A DNA stretch of 64,000 nt from Burkholderiales bacterium (GCA_016192425.1 JACPUE010000007.1:1-64000), one strand, 5' to 3'; counted from the first letter of the stretch, positions 1 through 10,386 are shown. The notes: generated by a model from the letters alone, not told the origin. A program made the numbers and translations.

Positions 1-15
1 CTGTTGCCGGGCCGA

Positions 16-140
16 TGGCTCCAATACGCCGATCCGCGACTGGCTCCATTACGGCGATCACGTCTTGGCTCCAATACGCCGGTCAGCGGGTGGCGCCTAT
101 ACGCCGATCATCAAGTGGCTCCAATATGCCGGTCGGTGAC
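16..140. repeat. five-unit 25-bp tandem repeat array
   Basis: Five consecutive 25-base units start at 16, 41, 66, 91 and 116. Each opens with TGGCTCCAATACGCCG or a close variant and ends in a variable 8-9 base tail. Because 25 is not a multiple of three, the array cycles through all reading frames, so it is unlikely to have evolved as coding sequence, although an open frame crosses it. Clustered terminal repeats of this size are known near the ends of some transposable elements (IS21-family ends, for example), but no transposase is visible here and the window begins only 15 bases upstream. The repeat is certain; its origin is not. Confidence 0.85.
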
Positions 141-659
141 AAAGGCAAGACCTCTGGCAAATCAGGCTACGCCCCGGCCTGCGCCAATGAGTGGCGCGCC
201 GATGTTTGTGAAAAGCCACGCATCAAGTGCAGCGATTGCCGCAGTCGGCTGTTGATCCCAGTATCCGACACGGTCAACGCCACCCTCAATGGGCTGGAAC
301 CGATAACTTTCGTTTTGCACGGTCGAATGTCCAAGAAGCAGCGATCGGCACTGGTCGCTACCTTGGATGCACTGCCACCCAACGCACCGCGTGTTCTTCT
401 TTCTACCGGCAAACTGGTTGGTGAGGGTTTCGATCACCCACCGCTCGACACATTGTTGTTGGCTATGCCTGTGTCCTGGAAGGGTACGCTGCAGCAGTAC
501 GCGGGGCGCCTGCACCGCGAGCACCCCAACAAGACGACTGTGCGGATCATCGACTTCGTGGACACCGGTCACCCGACGCTGCTGCGGATGTGGGACAAGC
601 GGCAGCACGGCTACCGCGCGATGGGTTACAGGGTTGAATCTGATATGCCTGCGGAATGA
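126..659 (+). pseudogene. internally deleted primase-helicase relic (TOTE type)
   Basis: The frame joins two pieces that do not belong side by side. Residues 1-45 (from the ATG at 126) carry a Cys motif, CEKPRIKCSDC, and a GKSGYAPACANEW segment typical of the N-terminal region of large primase-helicase proteins (the archaeo-eukaryotic primase of TOTE conflict systems). From about residue 55 onward the sequence is the C-terminal half of a superfamily-2 helicase: LHGRMSKKQR, STGKLVGEGFD (motif V region) and QYAGRLHRE (motif VI). The rest of the primase, the DEAD motif and the Walker A site are absent, so an in-frame deletion of probably more than 1.5 kb is inferred near base 275. The frame is also open upstream through the tandem repeats to base 15. 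The product cannot be a working helicase. Confidence 0.7.
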
Positions 660-690
660 TCACGAATGCTCCAGAAACCTTCTCCACACC

Positions 691-739
691 TTGTCGAAAG
701 ACCATAAAAAGACTACATTTAGTCCATCTACAATCTAAA
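691..739 (+). promoter_or_regulatory. promoter and candidate autoregulatory operator of the toxin-antitoxin pair
   Basis: TTGTCG at 691-696 and TACATT at 714-719 are spaced by 17 bp, a reasonable sigma-70 promoter in front of the antitoxin ATG at 748. Overlapping its downstream edge are inverted repeats: ACTA/TAGT around 713-724 and TTTAG (718-722) against CTAAA (735-739). Antitoxins of the Phd/YefM family usually repress their own operon by binding such palindromes at the promoter, so an operator here is plausible. The segment is clearly more AT-rich than the genome background. Confidence 0.45.
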
Positions 740-747
740 GTACAGCC

Positions 748-1023
748 ATGCGCTACTCGTCTCAAGTCAAGCCCATCAGCTACCTCAAAGCCAACGCGGC
801 CGAGGTTTTGACGCACCTCGCTGAGCAGCGTGAGCCGATGGTCATCACCCAAAACGGCGAAGCCAAGGCTGTCCTGCAGGACGTGGCTTCGTTCGAAGAG
901 ACGCAAGAAACACTGGCTTTACTAAAAATTCTTGCGCTAGGCAATCAGGATGTGGCCGTACACAAGATCAAACCGGTGACAGACGTCGTTGCGCGTCTGC
1001 GCAGCAAGCAGGTCTCTGTCTGA
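748..1023 (+). CDS. Phd/YefM-family antitoxin
   Basis: This 91-residue protein begins with the characteristic Phd/YefM N-terminal pattern (SYLKANAAEVLTHL followed by EPMVITQNGEAKAVLQD), which folds into the DNA-binding dimer domain. The variable C-terminal third, from about residue 55, should be the toxin-neutralising tail. The TGA stop overlaps the ATG of the next gene by one base (TGATG), the translational coupling typical of toxin-antitoxin operons. It is expected to neutralise the downstream RelE/ParE-type toxin and repress the shared promoter. It lies in the accessory strip between the helicase relic and asd, so it was probably acquired horizontally. Confidence 0.85.
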   Translation: MRYSSQVKPISYLKANAAEVLTHLAEQREPMVITQNGEAKAVLQDVASFEETQETLALLKILALGNQDVAVHKIKPVTDVVARLRSKQVSV

Positions 1024-1364
1024 TGGCAGGCACTACCACCAGGTTCGAAGTCCTGCTCACCGAGGGTGCGGAGCAAGACTTGGAAGCCCTCCACGACTAC
1101 ATCTCTGAGTTCGACTGCGTCGCCAACGCCAACTACGTGTTGGATGAATTAACAAACGTTGTTGAGAGTCTGTCGAAATTCCCGGAACGCGGAAGCTATC
1201 CCAGAGAACTGGTCAGTCTCGGCATCAAAGAATATCGCCAGACATTCTTCAAGCCTTACCGCGTGATTTATCGGGTCGCAGGCAACCAAGTCATTATTTA
1301 CCTGATTGCGGACGGCCGCCGCGACATGCAAACTGTGCTTGCTCGACGCCTGCTGGGTGCTTGA
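1023..1364 (+). CDS. ParE/RelE-superfamily toxin
   Basis: A 113-residue protein with the ParE/RelE plasmid-stabilisation fold signature: an N-terminal strand (RFEVLLTEGAEQDLEAL), two helices, then the core strands with KEYRQTFFKPYRVIYRV and a final ADGRRDMQTVLARRLL segment. The conserved Arg residues of the YRVIYRV strand and the DGRRD turn are present, so the gene looks intact. RelE relatives cut mRNA on the ribosome and ParE relatives poison gyrase; the sequence alone does not settle which applies. The ATG overlaps the antitoxin stop codon, so the two are co-translated. The module probably stabilises this accessory patch. Confidence 0.85.
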   Translation: MAGTTTRFEVLLTEGAEQDLEALHDYISEFDCVANANYVLDELTNVVESLSKFPERGSYPRELVSLGIKEYRQTFFKPYRVIYRVAGNQVIIYLIADGRRDMQTVLARRLLGA

Positions 1365-1540
1365 CACGCAGCAGCCCGCACCAGTGCTCAGAAGTTTATA
1401 AGGCTGGTCGACACATAGTCACCCGTCCACTATCTGCCCCAAAAGTCTGGAGTCAACTGTTCTGCGGTTGGCTTTTTTGCTGGCAGGCACTTATGCCAGC
1501 GCAAATCACCGCTGTTTGCCTTGCATTACAATACCCCACA

Positions 1541-1642
1541 ATGTTTGCCGCCCGCCCGTTCGCTCTGAATATTGCTTCTGCCGCCCCGGCAGGCTTGGCT
1601 GCGCGCGCAACCATCACCAAAACCACGACCATTAAGGGCTGA
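1541..1642 (+). CDS. candidate Thr/Ile/Lys-rich leader peptide upstream of asd
   Basis: A 33-codon frame starts at ATG 1541 and ends in ATITKTTTIKG before TGA at 1640-1642. The last ten residues contain five Thr, two Ile and two Lys, all end products of the pathway that begins with Asd, whose gene starts 92 bases downstream. No Shine-Dalgarno is visible. However, TACAAT at 1527-1532 is a good -10 hexamer, and transcription about seven bases after it would begin near the ATG, giving a leaderless message. No convincing -35 was found. This is an inference from composition and position; the frame could be coincidental. The surrounding 1365-1734 interval shows no other gene. Confidence 0.4.
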   Translation: MFAARPFALNIASAAPAGLAARATITKTTTIKG

Positions 1643-1668
1643 TCCGCCCTGGTTCGTCGTGCGCCCCT

Positions 1669-1715
1669 CCTGGCCAGACGAGCCAGGCGAACAGTCCGGT
1701 CGGGCACTGTTTATT
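1669..1715 (+). promoter_or_regulatory. hairpins between the leader ORF and asd, attenuator candidate
   Basis: CCTGGC at 1669-1674 pairs with GCCAGG at 1682-1687 around a 7-base loop. Next, CAGTCC (1692-1697) pairs with GGGCACTG (1702-1709) with one bulged C, and is followed directly by TTTATT (1710-1715), a weak terminator shape. The strand GTGCGCCC at 1659-1666 could instead pair with GGGCAC of the second hairpin, so mutually exclusive folds are possible. The stems are short, so this is a hypothesis only. Confidence 0.3.
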
Positions 1716-1734
1716 CACTTGAAAGGGCGTTGAA

Positions 1735-2865
1735 ATGAGCAAGTTGGTAGGTCTGGTGGGCTGGCGCGGCATGGTCGGCTCGGTGTTGATGGATCGCATG
1801 CAGGCTGAAGGCGATTTTGGCCTGATCGAGCCCCTATTCTTCTCCACCAGCAATGTCGGCGGCAAGGCCCCGGCGCAGGCCAAGAACGAAACCACGCTGC
1901 AGGATGCGTTCAACGTCGACGCATTGAAGCGCTGCGAGATCATCATCTCGTGCCAGGGCGGCGACTACACCACCGAGGTGTTCCCCAAATTGCGCGCTGC
2001 AGGCTGGAACGGCCACTGGATCGACGCCGCGTCCACCCTGCGCATGAAGGATGATGCGGTCATCATCCTCGACCCCGTCAACATGCCCGTCATCAAAAAT
2101 GCCCTGTCCAAGGGCGGCAAGAACTGGATCGGCGGCAACTGCACCGTGAGCTGCATGCTCATGGGCGTGGGTGCGCTGTACAAGGCGGGTCTGGTCGAGT
2201 GGATGAGCACGCAAACCTACCAGGCCGCCAGCGGCGGCGGTGCGCAGCACATGCGCGAACTGCTGACCCAGTTTGGCACGCTGAACGCCGAGGTAAAGGC
2301 CTTGCTGGACGACCCCAAGAGCGCCATCCTGGAAATCGACCGCAAAGTGATCGCCAAGCAGCGTGCCCTGACCAGCGCAGAGACCGCCAACTTCGGCGTT
2401 CCCCTGGGCGGTTCGCTGATTCCCTGGATCGACAAAGACCTAGGCAACGGCATGAGCCGCGAAGAGTGGAAAGGCATGGCCGAAACCAACAAGATCCTGG
2501 GCCAGGGCGAAGGTTTTGGCACCAGCGCCATCCCTGTGGACGGCTTTTGCGTGCGCATCGGTGCCATGCGCTGCCACAGCCAGGCACTGACCTTCAAGCT
2601 CAAGAAAGACGTGCCGGTGGCCGATATCGAGGCCCTGATTGCTGCAGACAACCAGTGGGTGAAGGTCGTGCCCAATACGCGCGAAGCCACCGTACAGGAT
2701 CTGACGCCCGTGGCCACCACCGGCACACTGACCATTCCGGTGGGCCGCATCCGCAAGCTGGCCATGGGGCCGGAATATGTAGGCGCCTTCACCATTGGCG
2801 ACCAGTTGCTGTGGGGCGCTGCCGAGCCCCTGCGCCGCATGCTGCGCATCCTGCTCGATGCCTGA
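1735..2865 (+). CDS. asd: aspartate-semialdehyde dehydrogenase
   Basis: Asd reduces aspartyl-4-phosphate to aspartate semialdehyde with NADPH in the cytoplasm, the branch point to lysine, diaminopimelate, threonine, isoleucine and methionine. The 376-residue length is normal for the proteobacterial form. The NADP-binding motif [11 protein letters not shown] sits at residues 5-15, and the catalytic cysteine is Cys136 in GGNCTVSC. The substrate-binding segment follows with MSREEWKG, and the NADP/inhibitor-binding end contains [11 protein letters not shown]. The start is preceded by a GAAAGG ribosome-binding site. In related bacteria asd follows leuB; here the upstream neighbour is instead the toxin-antitoxin and helicase-relic patch. 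A terminator follows. Confidence 0.97.
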   Translation: MSKLVGLVGWRGMVGSVLMDRMQAEGDFGLIEPLFFSTSNVGGKAPAQAKNETTLQDAFNVDALKRCEIIISCQGGDYTTEVFPKLRAAGWNGHWIDAASTLRMKDDAVIILDPVNMPVIKNALSKGGKNWIGGNCTVSCMLMGVGALYKAGLVEWMSTQTYQAASGGGAQHMRELLTQFGTLNAEVKALLDDPKSAILEIDRKVIAKQRALTSAETANFGVPLGGSLIPWIDKDLGNGMSREEWKGMAETNKILGQGEGFGTSAIPVDGFCVRIGAMRCHSQALTFKLKKDVPVADIEALIAADNQWVKVVPNTREATVQDLTPVATTGTLTIPVGRIRKLAMGPEYVGAFTIGDQLLWGAAEPLRRMLRILLDA

Positions 2866-2876
2866 AATGGACTCTG

Positions 2877-2903
2877 AAAAAGCGCCTCACGGCGCTTTTT
2901 CTT
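2877..2903 (+). terminator. rho-independent terminator of asd
   Basis: AGCGCC at 2881-2886 pairs with GGCGCT at 2891-2896 around a TCAC loop. The stem is flanked by an A-run and followed by a T-rich tail (TTTTTCTTTT). It lies 11 bases after the asd stop and separates asd from fimV. The A-run on the left makes it potentially bidirectional. Confidence 0.85.
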
Positions 2904-3085
2904 TTGATTTTCCCAGGAAACATCCGGTTACCTACGTTGTCGTCTGACAACACACTTGGCTGCATTGACCCCTGTTCCAGCGTCCGGCCGGAGCTTCGCT
3001 ACTACGTGAGCTTGTCAGTGCAAAACATTGCTGCTAAGGTGCTTTTACACATTCTCAGACGCTGGAGCGCAGCGGGCATACGACC

Positions 3086-5707
3086 ATGACCAATACCAGT
3101 CCGCTCCACCGAGCTACCAAATCTAAAAAGTTGATGGCAACCATGCATCGTTGGAAATATTCTGCCTTGGCGGCGGCCGCAGTGACATCGCTCGGTCTGT
3201 ACAGCACGAACGCCCTGGCACTTGCGCTAGGCCCGATCACCGTTCAGTCCTCCTTGGGGGAACCTCTGCGCGCGGAAATCGAGTTGGTGCAGGTCACCCC
3301 CCCAGAAGCCGAGACGCTGCGGGTAACCACTGCCACCCCTGAAACCTTCCGTGCCCAGGGGATGGAATATTCACCTGTCATGACCCGGGTTCAAATCGAG
3401 CTGAAGCGCCGCTCCAACGGGTCTGCCGTGCTGCGCCTGACCAGCGACCGCCCCGTGAGTGAGCCCTTTGTGGATTTGGTGGTGGATGCCAACTGGAACA
3501 CCGGGCGGCTGACACGCAGCTACACCATGCTGTTTGATCCGCCCACCCTGCGCAAAGCGCCTGTGGAAGCGGTCGCCAAGCCCGAGGTCACCGCGACGGC
3601 ACGCCCGGCAGAATCTGCACCCTCGCGCCCATCCCCCGCGCGCAGTGCGCCAGCCGCAAGCACCGCTGCGCCAGCAGGCGAGCAGAGCGTGACGGTCAAG
3701 TCCGGCGATACCGCAGGACGCATTGCCAACGCCAACCGCCCTGCCGATGTGTCACTGGATCAGATGCTGGTGGCCATGCTGCGCGCCAACCCGGACGCCT
3801 TCATCCATGGCAACGTGAACCGCATTCGTTCCGGTGCCGTGCTGCAAATGCCCAGCCAAGCCCAGGCCAACGCGATCTCCAAGGGCGAAGCGCGCCAAGT
3901 CCTGGCTGCGCAGAGCCGCGATTTCAACGACTTCCGGCGCAAGCTGGCTGGGGCGGCCCCTTCTGCCGAAGTGGGCGCTGCAGGCAGGTCTGCCAGCGGC
4001 ACTGTCCAGGCTCAGGTGCAAGACCAACGCCCGACCAGCGCCGCCCCCGACAAGCTCACCCTGTCCAAGGGCGCCGTCAAGGGACAAAAGGCCTCCGAGG
4101 AAGAACTGGCCAAACGCAAGCAGTCCCAGCAGGCGGCTGCCCGTGTGGAGGAGCTGTCCAAGAACATCAGCGAGCTGAACAAGCTCGGCTCCGCATCGGC
4201 AGCGGCTGGTGCAGCACCCGCTGCTGCAGCCAGTGCCCCTGGGGTGGCTGTGCCTGTGCCGCCACCAGCTCCCGCCGCATTGCCTGAACCCTCGGCACCC
4301 ACCGCCTCCCAGACGGAAGCCCCCGCATCCGTGGCAGTCCCCGCGGCACCAGCGAGCGAAGCCGCCTCGGCTCCCGCGGCTGCAGCTTCCGAGCCTGCAG
4401 CGGCCCCTGCTTCGGAGCCCGCCTCCGCACCCGCCAAGCCACGTGTTGCGGTACCCGTACCACCTCCCGCTCCGGTAGAAGAGCCCGGCTTCTTCTCCGA
4501 GCTGATGAACGACCCCATGATCCCCCTGGCTGGGGGTGGCCTGCTGGCGCTGCTGCTGGGCTTTGGCGCATGGCGTGTCATCCAGCGCCGCCGCGCTGGT
4601 GCCGGCATGGACAGCTCTTTCCTGGAAAGCCGCCTGCAGCCCGACTCATTCTTTGGCGCCAGCGGCGGCCAGCGCGTGGACACCGCCAACAACGACTCCA
4701 CTACCGGTGGGTCGTCCATGGCCTACTCGCCCAGCCAGTTGGACGCTGGCGGTGACGTGGATCCGGTGGCTGAGGCCGATGTGTACCTCGCCTACGGCCG
4801 CGACCTGCAGGCCGAAGAAATCCTCAAGGAAGCCGTTCGCCACAACCCGACACGCGTCTCCATCCATGCCAAGCTGGCCGAAATCTATGCCAAGCGGCAG
4901 GATCGCAAGGCGCTGGAATCGGTAGCCAGCGAAATCCACCAGTTGACCCAGGGCGAGGGCCCCGACTGGAACCGCGTGTCCGAACTGGGCCGCACGCTGG
5001 ATCCCGACAATGCGCTGTACCAGCCCGGTGGCCGCCCTGCAGGCGCGGCTGCAGCAACATCTGCAGTCGCTGCAGCGTCTGCAGCCGTCACGGCACCCCC
5101 TGACCTGGATCTGGACCTGGATTTGGATCTTCCCGATGACGCACTGACCGAAGCCCCTCCGGCTCCCGCAGGCGCATTTGCTGCCGCCGCACAGAGTGCC
5201 CAGCACCCTGTGCTGGAAGACAGTGCTCCGGTGCCACTGGAAATCCCCGACTACGACAGCCCTGCTGCACCTTCAGCACCCGCATGGCAGCCCCCTGCTG
5301 CCACGCAGTCCATGCCGGTAACTGCAAAGGCCAACCCACTGGATGTGCCGCTGGACGTCCCCTTGGATCTGCCCGCCATCGACACCCAGCCTACCGAACT
5401 GGACAAGCCAGCGGCCAAACCCTATGTGCCCTCCGATTCCGGCCTGATGGAATTCGACCTCGACAGCATTTCGCTCGACCTCAAGACTCCGGCTGCCGCT
5501 GCCGCCGCCAGCGCAACTGCGGACGAACCCACCACCGCCTCGGGCGATCTGGTGGACGACCCACTAGCCACCAAGCTGGCACTGGCCCAGGAATTCAACA
5601 CCATTGGCGACAGCGACGGCGCACGCACGCTGATCGAAGAGGTGATTGCCGAAGCCAGCGGCGACCTGAAGGCACGGGCGCAGAAGATGCTGTCCGAACT
5701 CGGCTGA
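3086..5707 (+). CDS. fimV: FimV-like inner-membrane hub protein
   Basis: FimV is a polar scaffold needed for type IV pilus assembly and twitching in relatives. The 873-residue frame shows a signal region (residues about 17-45), the conserved FimV N-terminal domain ([20 protein letters not shown] and [19 protein letters not shown]), a LysM peptidoglycan-binding segment ([15 protein letters not shown], about 200-260), a long Ala/Pro-rich linker and one membrane helix (about 475-500). The cytoplasmic TPR-like and acidic C-terminal region ends in the FimV C-terminal domain ([18 protein letters not shown]). Codons near 5102-5131 form a five-fold six-base DL repeat. The start is uncertain: ATGs at 3134 and 3143 would shorten a long N-terminus, and no start has a strong ribosome-binding site. 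Confidence 0.92.
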   Translation: MTNTSPLHRATKSKKLMATMHRWKYSALAAAAVTSLGLYSTNALALALGPITVQSSLGEPLRAEIELVQVTPPEAETLRVTTATPETFRAQGMEYSPVMTRVQIELKRRSNGSAVLRLTSDRPVSEPFVDLVVDANWNTGRLTRSYTMLFDPPTLRKAPVEAVAKPEVTATARPAESAPSRPSPARSAPAASTAAPAGEQSVTVKSGDTAGRIANANRPADVSLDQMLVAMLRANPDAFIHGNVNRIRSGAVLQMPSQAQANAISKGEARQVLAAQSRDFNDFRRKLAGAAPSAEVGAAGRSASGTVQAQVQDQRPTSAAPDKLTLSKGAVKGQKASEEELAKRKQSQQAAARVEELSKNISELNKLGSASAAAGAAPAAAASAPGVAVPVPPPAPAALPEPSAPTASQTEAPASVAVPAAPASEAASAPAAAASEPAAAPASEPASAPAKPRVAVPVPPPAPVEEPGFFSELMNDPMIPLAGGGLLALLLGFGAWRVIQRRRAGAGMDSSFLESRLQPDSFFGASGGQRVDTANNDSTTGGSSMAYSPSQLDAGGDVDPVAEADVYLAYGRDLQAEEILKEAVRHNPTRVSIHAKLAEIYAKRQDRKALESVASEIHQLTQGEGPDWNRVSELGRTLDPDNALYQPGGRPAGAAAATSAVAAASAAVTAPPDLDLDLDLDLPDDALTEAPPAPAGAFAAAAQSAQHPVLEDSAPVPLEIPDYDSPAAPSAPAWQPPAATQSMPVTAKANPLDVPLDVPLDLPAIDTQPTELDKPAAKPYVPSDSGLMEFDLDSISLDLKTPAAAAAASATADEPTTASGDLVDDPLATKLALAQEFNTIGDSDGARTLIEEVIAEASGDLKARAQKMLSELG

Positions 5708-5724
5708 AAGGCACCGCACCCCCC

Positions 5725-6543
5725 ATGCGGATGGCGCTGGGCGTCAGCTACCACGGCCAGCGCTACCAGGGATGGCAGAGCCAGCCCTCGGGCCAGACGG
5801 TGCAAGACCGTCTGGAGGCCGCGCTGGCGCAGTTTGCCACGCACCCCGTCAGCACCCTGTGCGCAGGCCGCACCGATGCCGGGGTGCACGGTCTCATGCA
5901 GGTGGTGCATTTCGACACGGAACTGCGGCGCTGCCCGTTCTCCTGGGTGCGCGGCACCAACACCTTCCTGCCGCCCGACATCGCTGTGCAATGGGCACGG
6001 TCCGTGCCCGAAGCTTTTCACGCCCGCGCCAGCGCCACCGCAAGGCGCTATGCCTATGTGCTGCTGCAATCCCCCGTGCGCCCCAGCGTGGAAGCCGGGC
6101 GCGTGGGCTGGGTGTTCCGCCCGCTCGATGGCACCGCCATGCGCGCGGCCGCCGCGCACCTGCTGGGCGAGCACGACTTCACCTCGTTCCGCGCTTCGGC
6201 CTGCCAGGCGCTCTCGCCGGTCAAGACCCTGCACCGCATCGACATCACCCGCAAAGGCCCCGCCCAACCCGAGCCCGACGAGGACTGGAGCCCGTGCTAC
6301 TGGCGCTTCGAGTTCGAGGGCAACGCCTTCCTGCACCACATGATCCGCAACATCATGGGCTGCCTGGTGGCCATCGGCCAGGGCGCCAAGCCAGCCTCCT
6401 GGATGGCCGAGGTGCTGGCGGCGCGCTCGCGCGACGCGGCCGCGCCCACCTTCTCACCCGACGGCCTGTACTTCCTGGGCCCGGTCTACGACGCCGCCTG
6501 GGGCCTGCCCAGCCGCACGGCTGCGTATGATGCGCTGCCATGA
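5725..6543 (+). CDS. truA: tRNA pseudouridine(38-40) synthase
   Basis: TruA converts U38, U39 and U40 of the tRNA anticodon stem to pseudouridine. The protein opens with the family signature [18 protein letters not shown], and the catalytic aspartate lies in [10 protein letters not shown], near residue 53. The tRNA-binding [15 protein letters not shown] segment is near residue 200. The ATG at 5725 is chosen because TruA homology begins there; the frame is open far upstream inside fimV but without homology. It lies 17 bases after fimV and its stop overlaps trpF by four bases, so it is probably part of a fimV-truA-trp transcript, as in related betaproteobacteria. Confidence 0.95.
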   Translation: MRMALGVSYHGQRYQGWQSQPSGQTVQDRLEAALAQFATHPVSTLCAGRTDAGVHGLMQVVHFDTELRRCPFSWVRGTNTFLPPDIAVQWARSVPEAFHARASATARRYAYVLLQSPVRPSVEAGRVGWVFRPLDGTAMRAAAAHLLGEHDFTSFRASACQALSPVKTLHRIDITRKGPAQPEPDEDWSPCYWRFEFEGNAFLHHMIRNIMGCLVAIGQGAKPASWMAEVLAARSRDAAAPTFSPDGLYFLGPVYDAAWGLPSRTAAYDALP

Positions 6544-7254
6544 GCAGCCCGCAAATCCCCCCCACCGCCCCCTTCCCTGCCACCCGCACGCGCATCAAGG
6601 TCTGCGGCCTGACGCGCGAGCAGGACGTGGACGCCGCCGTCGCCGCTGGCGTGGACGCCGTGGGCTTCGTGCTCTACGCCCCCAGCCCGCGCGCCGTGAC
6701 GCCCGAGCGCGCGGCGCAACTGGCGTCTCGCCTGCCGCCCTTCGTCACGCCCGTGTTGCTGTTCGTGAACGAAACCGCTCCCAATGTGATAGCTGCCAGC
6801 GCAATGGTGGCGGGCGCAATACTCCAATTTCATGGAGATGAAACCGCCGAGGAATGCTGGGAGGCCAGCGGCCGTGGCGCCCGCCCCTACCTGCGCGCCG
6901 CGCGCATTCCCCTGGGGGCACAGGGCCTGGACTTCGACCTCGTAGAATATGCCCATGTTCACTCCCGCGCCCGGGCCATCCTGCTCGACGCCCATGTCGA
7001 AGGCTATGGCGGTGGCGGCAAGGCATTCCATTGGTCACTCCTTCCTCCAAGCGTCGCCTCTCACCTCGTTTTAAGTGGTGGACTCACGCCTGCAAACGTG
7101 ACCGATGGCATCGTGCAGGTACGCCCGCGAGGCTTCTCGCTGGCGGTTGATGTCAGTTCCGGCGTCGAGCTTGACGGCCCCGATGGCAAGCCCATCAAGG
7201 GCGTCAAGGACGTCGGCAAGATCCAACGCTTCGTGGCCGCCGTGCGTGCGGCCG

Positions 7255-8543
<1,289 letters not shown>

Positions 8544-8547
<4 letters not shown>

Positions 8548-9368
8548 ACACCACACCAAACCGCATCGCCGCCACCTTCGCCGCCCTGCAGGCCAAAGGC
8601 CGCAAGGCACTGATCCCCTACGTCACGGCAGGCTTCCCGTTCGCCGACATCACGCCCGCACTCATGCACGGCATGGTCGAGGCCGGTGCCGACATCATCG
8701 AACTGGGCGTGCCCTTCTCCGACCCCATGGCCGACGGCCCGGTCATCCAGAAGGCGGGCGAAAAGGCCCTGGCGCTGGGCGTGGGCATGGCCCAGGTGCT
8801 GGCCCATGTGCGCGAGTTCCGCAGCCGCAACAAGGAAACACCCGTCGTGCTGATGGGCTATGCCAACCCGGTGGAGCGCTACGACCAGATCCACGGCCGG
8901 GATGCCTTCGTGCATGACGCCGCCGAGGCGGGTGTCGATGGCGTGCTCATCGTGGACTACCCGCCCGAGGAATGCGCCGACTTTGCCGCCAAGCTGCGCG
9001 CGCATGGCATGGACCTGATCTTCCTGCTCGCTCCCACCAGCACACAAGAGCGCATGCAGGAAGTGGCGCGTGTGGCCAGCGGCTACGTGTACTACGTCTC
9101 GCTCAAGGGCGTCACGGGCTCAGGCGCGCTGGATACCTCCGCCGTCGAGGCCATGCTGCCGCGCATCCGCCAGCATGTGCACATCCCCGTGGGCGTGGGC
9201 TTCGGCATCCGCGACGCGGCCACGGCCCAGGCCATCGGCAAGGTGGCCGACGCGGTGGTCATCGGTAGCCGCATCATCCAGTTGCTCGAAGACCAGCCCC
9301 ACGAGAAGGTCGTGCCCGTGGCCATCGACTTCCTGCGCGGTGTTCGCAAGGCGCTCGACGCTGCCTGA
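8544..9368 (+). CDS. trpA: tryptophan synthase alpha chain
   Basis: TrpA cleaves indole-3-glycerol phosphate to indole and glyceraldehyde-3-phosphate and channels indole to TrpB. The protein has 274 residues with the TIM-barrel signatures: [11 protein letters not shown], the catalytic Glu in [16 protein letters not shown] (about residue 52), the catalytic Asp in [11 protein letters not shown], loop 6 KGVTGSG, and the phosphate-binding GVGFGIRD and VIGSRI. ATG 8544 overlaps the trpB TGA (ATGA), so expression is coupled. The last residues are followed by a 10-bp hairpin and an unrelated hydrolase gene rather than directly by accD. Confidence 0.97.
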
Positions 9369-9372
9369 ATCA

Positions 9373-9409
9373 AAGCGCCAAGCCCCTCATCCAGTCGGAC
9401 TTGGCGCTT
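9373..9409 (+). terminator. hairpin after trpA, terminator candidate
   Basis: AAGCGCCAAG at 9373-9382 pairs perfectly with CTTGGCGCTT at 9400-9409 across a 17-base loop, four bases after the trpA stop. The following bases are not a T-run, so it may be a weak or rho-assisted terminator, or an mRNA-stabilising 3' hairpin. Confidence 0.4.
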
Positions 9410-9468
9410 ACCGTCTTCGCATCCTCGCTTTGGTAGCCTGTGTTCGGCGGCAAAAAAGGAGAAACGGC

Positions 9469-10386
9469 ATGTCCCCATTTCGGCTTCATCTCTTGACAGC
9501 GATCCTGACCAGCATGCTATGGCCAGCGGCCCATGCGCAGTACGGTTCGCCTTCCTCTCTTAAAGATGAAATGGGCACAGCCCAGGATCTCTCCTTCTCC
9601 AGAGATTCTGCAGGGCAATTGACCAAAGTAGCGCTGGCCAACACTTTGCACGTCCCAGCCTCCAGCACTTCGCCTGTCCCGGTTCTGTTGGTACTGCCAA
9701 GCTGCAGCGGTATTTCCCAACACATCCATGAATGGACTCAGGCCGCATTGCAAGCAGGCTATGGCGTGATGGCCGTTGACAGCTTGCGCGGCCTCGGCAA
9801 CGACTGCGGCTCACCATCCAAAATCAGCAACGGTCGCTACGTCAAAGATGCCTTGGATGCGGTTGCGTTTGTCACACAGCAGCCAGGTGTGGAACCTCAG
9901 CGCATCGCGGTACTGGGTTTCTCCAAAGGCGCACTGATCGCTACCTGGCTTGCCAGCAGCACCGTGGCTGACACGCTACGCCCAAACACGCCCCGTATTT
10001 CTGCGTCGGTGTCCATCTACGGATTTTGCGCGCTTGGCCCCACCAGAGGCCGCCCTCAAGGCATCACCATTCTTCAGCCCGACACAGATCGGCCTTTTCT
10101 GGCTTTGATGGGCGCCAAAGACAATGAGTTGCCCCCGCGCTCCTGCCTGGAGTTGCTGCCAAAGCTCAAGGCGGCAGGCGCGCCCGTCCAGTGGCATGTC
10201 TATGAGCAGGCAGGCCACGCATGGGATTCGCAAGACAAGCACGGCTTCTCCAAGACGACCGTCACCACCGGCGAACGCATCACATACCAATACGACCCAG
10301 ACGTGACACAAGACTCGCGCAAGCGCGTGTTTGACTTCCTGCAGCAGTCTGTCCAGGCCGTGCCCAAAGGGGCCCTGCCACAATGA
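9469..10386 (+). CDS. exported dienelactone-hydrolase-like alpha/beta hydrolase
   Basis: A 305-residue protein with a cleavable signal peptide (MSPFRLHLLTAILTSMLW, cleavage likely after AAHA). The alpha/beta-hydrolase core contains the nucleophile elbow GFSKG (Ser near residue 151), an acid candidate in LMGAKDNELP and the histidine in QAGHAWD. An oxyanion-type LVLPSCSGI segment follows the second strand. This matches periplasmic dienelactone hydrolase-family proteins of unknown substrate. The start has a strong AAAGGAG site. Codon use and GC are softer than in the flanking trpA and accD, which usually adjoin, and a 10-bp direct repeat (GACTTGGCGC at 9398-9407 and 10391-10400) flanks the gene, suggesting insertion. 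Confidence 0.8.
   Translation: MSPFRLHLLTAILTSMLWPAAHAQYGSPSSLKDEMGTAQDLSFSRDSAGQLTKVALANTLHVPASSTSPVPVLLVLPSCSGISQHIHEWTQAALQAGYGVMAVDSLRGLGNDCGSPSKISNGRYVKDALDAVAFVTQQPGVEPQRIAVLGFSKGALIATWLASSTVADTLRPNTPRISASVSIYGFCALGPTRGRPQGITILQPDTDRPFLALMGAKDNELPPRSCLELLPKLKAAGAPVQWHVYEQAGHAWDSQDKHGFSKTTVTTGERITYQYDPDVTQDSRKRVFDFLQQSVQAVPKGALPQ

Noticed and set aside
16-140. CRISPR array
   Set aside because: Units are contiguous 25-mers without spacers, the repeats are imperfect, and no cas gene is visible.
1-140. Intact IS21-family end
   Set aside because: The 25-bp repeats are suggestive, but there is no transposase, target duplication or complete terminal inverted repeat within the window.
2936-2951. 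GTTGTC/GACAAC hairpin upstream of fimV as an operator
   Set aside because: Only a 6-bp stem with no known regulator motif and no promoter found around it; too weak to annotate.
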